A DNA stretch of 7,030 bases from Clostridiales bacterium. Lineage in GTDB: Bacteria; Bacillota; Clostridia; Tissierellales; Dethiosulfatibacteraceae. The stretch spans positions 1-7,030 of the forward strand of contig DPPH01000062.1 of the NCBI GenBank assembly GCA_003539375.1, written 5' to 3'. The translations under genes and the position numbers were made by a program. The notes under the pieces were generated by a model. The model was not told where the DNA came from and made no database searches. It worked only from the letters and a program-made list of their open reading frames with translations. Positions 5,252 through 7,030 of the stretch are shown one piece after another. Numbering within the stretch: position 1 is the first letter of the stretch; the number at the start of each line of letters is the position of its first letter.

Positions 5252-5292
5252 AAAAATACCTTATGAATGTTATTCAACTTCATAAGGTATTT
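5252..5292. terminator. Bidirectional terminator between mogA and the LCP gene
   Basis: AAATACCTTATGAA (5254-5267) and TTCATAAGGTATTT (5279-5292) form a perfect 14-bp stem around an 11-nt loop. On the minus strand the 3' arm continues into a run of five Ts, so it should end the LCP transcript. On the plus strand the T-tract is short (TTT), so termination of mogA would be weaker. The right arm lies inside the LCP coding sequence (codons for EIPYE), and the LCP stop codon (5272-5270) is in the loop. Confidence 0.75.
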
Positions 5293-6235
5293 CATATATA
5301 TCGAAAACTAATTGTCTTGTTTCTGTATAATCTACTACATAAAAGGAAGTGCCTTGAATAAACTCATCTTCTCCCGGTACAGTATAGAAGTTTATATTTT
5401 CAAGATCAAGACCTACAGCAAGATTTGAGTATTTGGAAACTTCTGTTAGAGAGGCGTCTGTTCTTACGTGCCTAAAAATATCATCTACTATTAAAGGTAG
5501 TTTAAAGCTTAGGGCTTTTCTAGCAACCTGTTTCATGAATTTTTGCTGCATTCCTATTCTCTGAATATCGCCATATTTTACACTACCGTCGCTATTTTGT
5601 CTAAATCTTAAAAATTGAACAGATTTTTCTCCGTATAAAACCTGTGGTCCCGCTTTTATATCTATCACTAAAGGTGGATCATCCCATTTATCTTCATAAT
5701 ACATATCAAAGGGTACGTCTATTTCTACACCTCCAAGAGAGTCTATAATTCCTTTAACTCCACTGTAGGTTATGGTTGCATAGTTATCAATTTCTAATCC
5801 AAGTATATCTGATACTGCTATCTCCAGGCCTTCTATTCCTTCATTTCCATAGATTGCATTAATTTTGTGGTTTGGATAATAGTCGAAATCTTCCCAAAAG
5901 CCTTTTTTATAAAAGTAGGTATCCCTTGGTATGGATATTAAGTCTAGCTGGTTGCTTCTTGGGTCAAAGCTAATGAATATAATTGTATCCGTCCTAGGTC
6001 CTTCTAGTCCTGCCAGAAGAAAGTTTATTCTTCCGCTGTTTTCTATTAGAGTTTCTGGAGATGGATTTTCATCTTCACCTTTATTTGGATTTTCTTCACT
6101 AAGCCATTCATCACTATATATTGGTGTAAATTCATAGCTTTTTACATATAGGTCATACTGGTTATATACTATATTACCTGCAAAAGCAAGGAATATTATC
6201 AAGCTAATGATAAATGTTTTTATAAATCTGTTCAT
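5270..6235 (-). CDS. LytR-CpsA-Psr (LCP) family cell-wall glycopolymer ligase
   Basis: This 321-residue membrane-anchored protein has one N-terminal transmembrane segment (about 5-24), a spacer rich in Asp, Glu, Asn and Pro (about 40-68), then an extracytoplasmic LCP domain (about 69-250). LCP enzymes transfer wall teichoic acid, capsule or other glycopolymers from a lipid carrier to peptidoglycan. Typical signatures are PRTDTIIFISFDPRSNQLDL (R81, D83), LISIPRDT (R104, D105), INAIYGNEGIEGLEIAVSDI (126-145), VLYGEKSVQFLRFRQ (R210, R212) and YGDIQRIGMQQKFM (221-234). The first motif reads LAGLEGPRTDT, where most members have G-x-D-x-R. AAGGAG at 6248-6243 supports the ATG start. It follows the MOSC gene after 68 nt, which contain a possible promoter of its own. 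It shows no functional link to the flanking cofactor genes. Confidence 0.9.
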   Translation of the reverse strand: MNRFIKTFIISLIIFLAFAGNIVYNQYDLYVKSYEFTPIYSDEWLSEENPNKGEDENPSPETLIENSGRINFLLAGLEGPRTDTIIFISFDPRSNQLDLISIPRDTYFYKKGFWEDFDYYPNHKINAIYGNEGIEGLEIAVSDILGLEIDNYATITYSGVKGIIDSLGGVEIDVPFDMYYEDKWDDPPLVIDIKAGPQVLYGEKSVQFLRFRQNSDGSVKYGDIQRIGMQQKFMKQVARKALSFKLPLIVDDIFRHVRTDASLTEVSKYSNLAVGLDLENINFYTVPGEDEFIQGTSFYVVDYTETRQLVFDIYEIPYEVE

Positions 6236-6263
6236 ATTAATTCTCCTTGTTTATATCAAATAA

Positions 6264-6292
6264 ATAATAGTATATATTAGAAAAATATGCAA
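6264..6292 (-). promoter_or_regulatory. Possible LCP gene promoter
   Basis: In the 68-nt gap between the MOSC and LCP genes, the minus strand reads TTGCAT (6292-6287), a 17-nt spacer, then TATTAT (6269-6264). The -10 matches five of six bases and the -35 only its first three. No terminator separates the MOSC gene from this gene, so read-through from the cofactor operon is also possible. Confidence 0.35.
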
Positions 6293-6303
6293 TTAAAAAT
6301 TTA

Positions 6304-6762
6304 TTAAACTTCATTTTCTTCAACTATTTCTATTTTATCTCCTGGTCTTATGTATCCTCCCTTAAGAACCTTAGTGAAAATTCCTTCTCTAGGCATTACA
6401 CATTTACCAACCTGGTTTTTTATAGCACACCCATCGTGGCAGTCTTTTCCTATTTGAGTAACTTCTTGAAGGGTTTCTCCTATTTTCATTTTAGTTCCTA
6501 CAGGCAGGTCATATAAAACTATACCTTTAGTAGTAAGATTTTCTGCGAATATTCCCCTGCAGTCTGTATATCCTTTTTGATTGAGCATTTCTTTCATCTT
6601 GTCTACACTTTCTTCTGCCAGCAAACTTACCTGTCTATGCCAATCACCACCGTGAGCATCATCTTCTAATCCAAAATTTTCTATAAATTTTCCTTCATCT
6701 ATTGGAGTTTTAGTCACTCCTTTTTTATCGCTTATGTTTACAGCGATTACCTTTCCTTCCAT
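6304..6762 (-). CDS. MOSC-domain protein (molybdenum cofactor associated)
   Basis: The 152-residue protein is essentially a single MOSC domain, starting MEGKVIAVNISDKKGV. It shows FGLEDDAHGGDWHRQVSLLA (about 30-49), ENLTTKGIVLYDLPVGTKMK (about 74-93) and the cysteine-rich DCHDGCAIKNQVGKCVMPRE, with the conserved Cys in GKC. MOSC domains are named after the C-terminal domain of Moco sulfurases and are thought to bind molybdopterin or carry sulfur; stand-alone forms have no settled activity. I chose the ATG at 6762: GAGGAG overlapping the moaC stop lies 10 nt upstream, and the moaC stop is 7 nt away, suggesting translational coupling. A longer reading from a GTG at 6804 would overlap moaC by 35 nt and has no ribosome site. 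Confidence 0.88.
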   Translation of the reverse strand: MEGKVIAVNISDKKGVTKTPIDEGKFIENFGLEDDAHGGDWHRQVSLLAEESVDKMKEMLNQKGYTDCRGIFAENLTTKGIVLYDLPVGTKMKIGETLQEVTQIGKDCHDGCAIKNQVGKCVMPREGIFTKVLKGGYIRPGDKIEIVEENEV

Positions 6763-6769
6763 ATTTGTA

Positions 6770-7030
6770 TTACTCCTCTCTAATATATGTTCCCGACTTT
6801 CCACCGGTCTTTTTTAATAATTTTATTTCTGAAATCACCATATTCTTATCTACAGCTTTACACATGTCGTATATGGTAAGAGCTGCTACAGAAACAGCTG
6901 TAAGGGATTCCATTTCTATACCGGTTTTTCCAGTAGTTTTTGCTTTACTAGTTATCTCTACAGAATTATCCTCTTCTTTAAGGTTAAATTCCATCTCTAC
7001 TCCAGTAATAAAAATGTTATGGCACATTGG
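6770..7030 (-). CDS. moaC: Cyclic pyranopterin monophosphate synthase MoaC, C-terminal part (runs off right edge)
   Basis: The last 86 codons of moaC are present; the frame stays open at base 7030, so roughly the first half of a ~160-residue protein is missing. MoaC converts the cyclic GTP-derived intermediate into cyclic pyranopterin monophosphate, the first pterin precursor of molybdenum cofactor. The visible sequence matches E. coli MoaC closely: PMCHNIFITGVE contains the catalytic His77 equivalent, TGKTGIEMESLTAVSVAALT contains Glu112, and IYDMCKAVDKNMVI carries Asp128 and Lys131. All fall at the same offset, with no gaps. The C-terminal LLKKTGGKSGTYIREE is also typical. It is followed after 7 nt by the MOSC gene, whose ribosome site lies in the last moaC codons. 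Confidence 0.94.
   Translation of the reverse strand, partial: PMCHNIFITGVEMEFNLKEEDNSVEITSKAKTTGKTGIEMESLTAVSVAALTIYDMCKAVDKNMVISEIKLLKKTGGKSGTYIREE

Noticed and set aside
6763..6804. Longer MOSC protein starting at a GTG at 6804
   Set aside because: It would overlap moaC by 35 nt, has no ribosome site, and the added residues lie before the normal MOSC start.
1..7030. CRISPR array, insertion sequence, tRNA/rRNA or phage remnants
   Set aside because: No direct-repeat array, transposase, terminal inverted repeats or RNA gene signature was seen on either strand. Base composition looks uniform apart from the operator.

Overview
This is 7,030 bp of AT-rich (about one third G+C by eye) chromosomal sequence from an anaerobic low-GC Firmicute. 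Class Clostridia fits best, possibly the Tissierellales. Support comes from strong AGGAGG ribosome binding sites, frequent ATA codons, TTG and GTG starts, a LytR-CpsA-Psr wall protein, molybdenum-cofactor genes and a UGA codon that appears to be read as selenocysteine. The genus is inference only.

Layout, left to right. (1) On the minus strand, a GntR/FCD-type regulator (150-782) is followed closely by the start of an aldo/keto reductase that leaves the window at base 1. (2) A 260-bp divergent promoter region (783-1042) holds a GntR promoter with a nearby palindrome. It also holds two promoters firing to the right, the second overlapped by a CATACCC-N5-GGGTATG inverted repeat of the kind bound by CsoR/CstR/FrmR repressors. 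(3) A three-gene plus-strand operon follows: a CcdA-type membrane electron carrier (1043-1729), a TlpA/ResA-type thioredoxin-fold lipoprotein (1751-2323), and a small HesB/IscA-like protein (2357-2656). The third gene contains one in-frame UGA followed by SECIS-like hairpins, and ends at a strong terminator. Standard gene calling would miss or break it. (4) On the minus strand, an M50 site-2-type protease (3935-4573) lies upstream of a class I aminotransferase (2695-3885). A hairpin sits just before the aminotransferase start. (5) A plus-strand MogA-type molybdopterin adenylyltransferase (4749-5240) converges on a minus-strand LCP protein (5270-6235) through a shared 14-bp hairpin. (6) On the minus strand, a MOSC-domain protein (6304-6762) follows the C-terminal half of MoaC, which runs off the right edge.

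The most interesting block is region 2-3. A membrane disulfide-reducing relay (CcdA passing electrons to an extracytoplasmic CPYC lipoprotein) is co-transcribed with a cytoplasmic A-type Fe-S/sulfur protein in which selenocysteine replaces the first conserved ligand cysteine. The whole unit appears to be controlled by a CsoR-family thiol, persulfide or copper sensor. HesB-like selenoproteins are a known family. The combination with this operator and the redox relay is the part worth testing. The molybdenum-cofactor genes (moaC, MOSC, mogA) form a second functional group, interrupted by the LCP gene and a strand switch.
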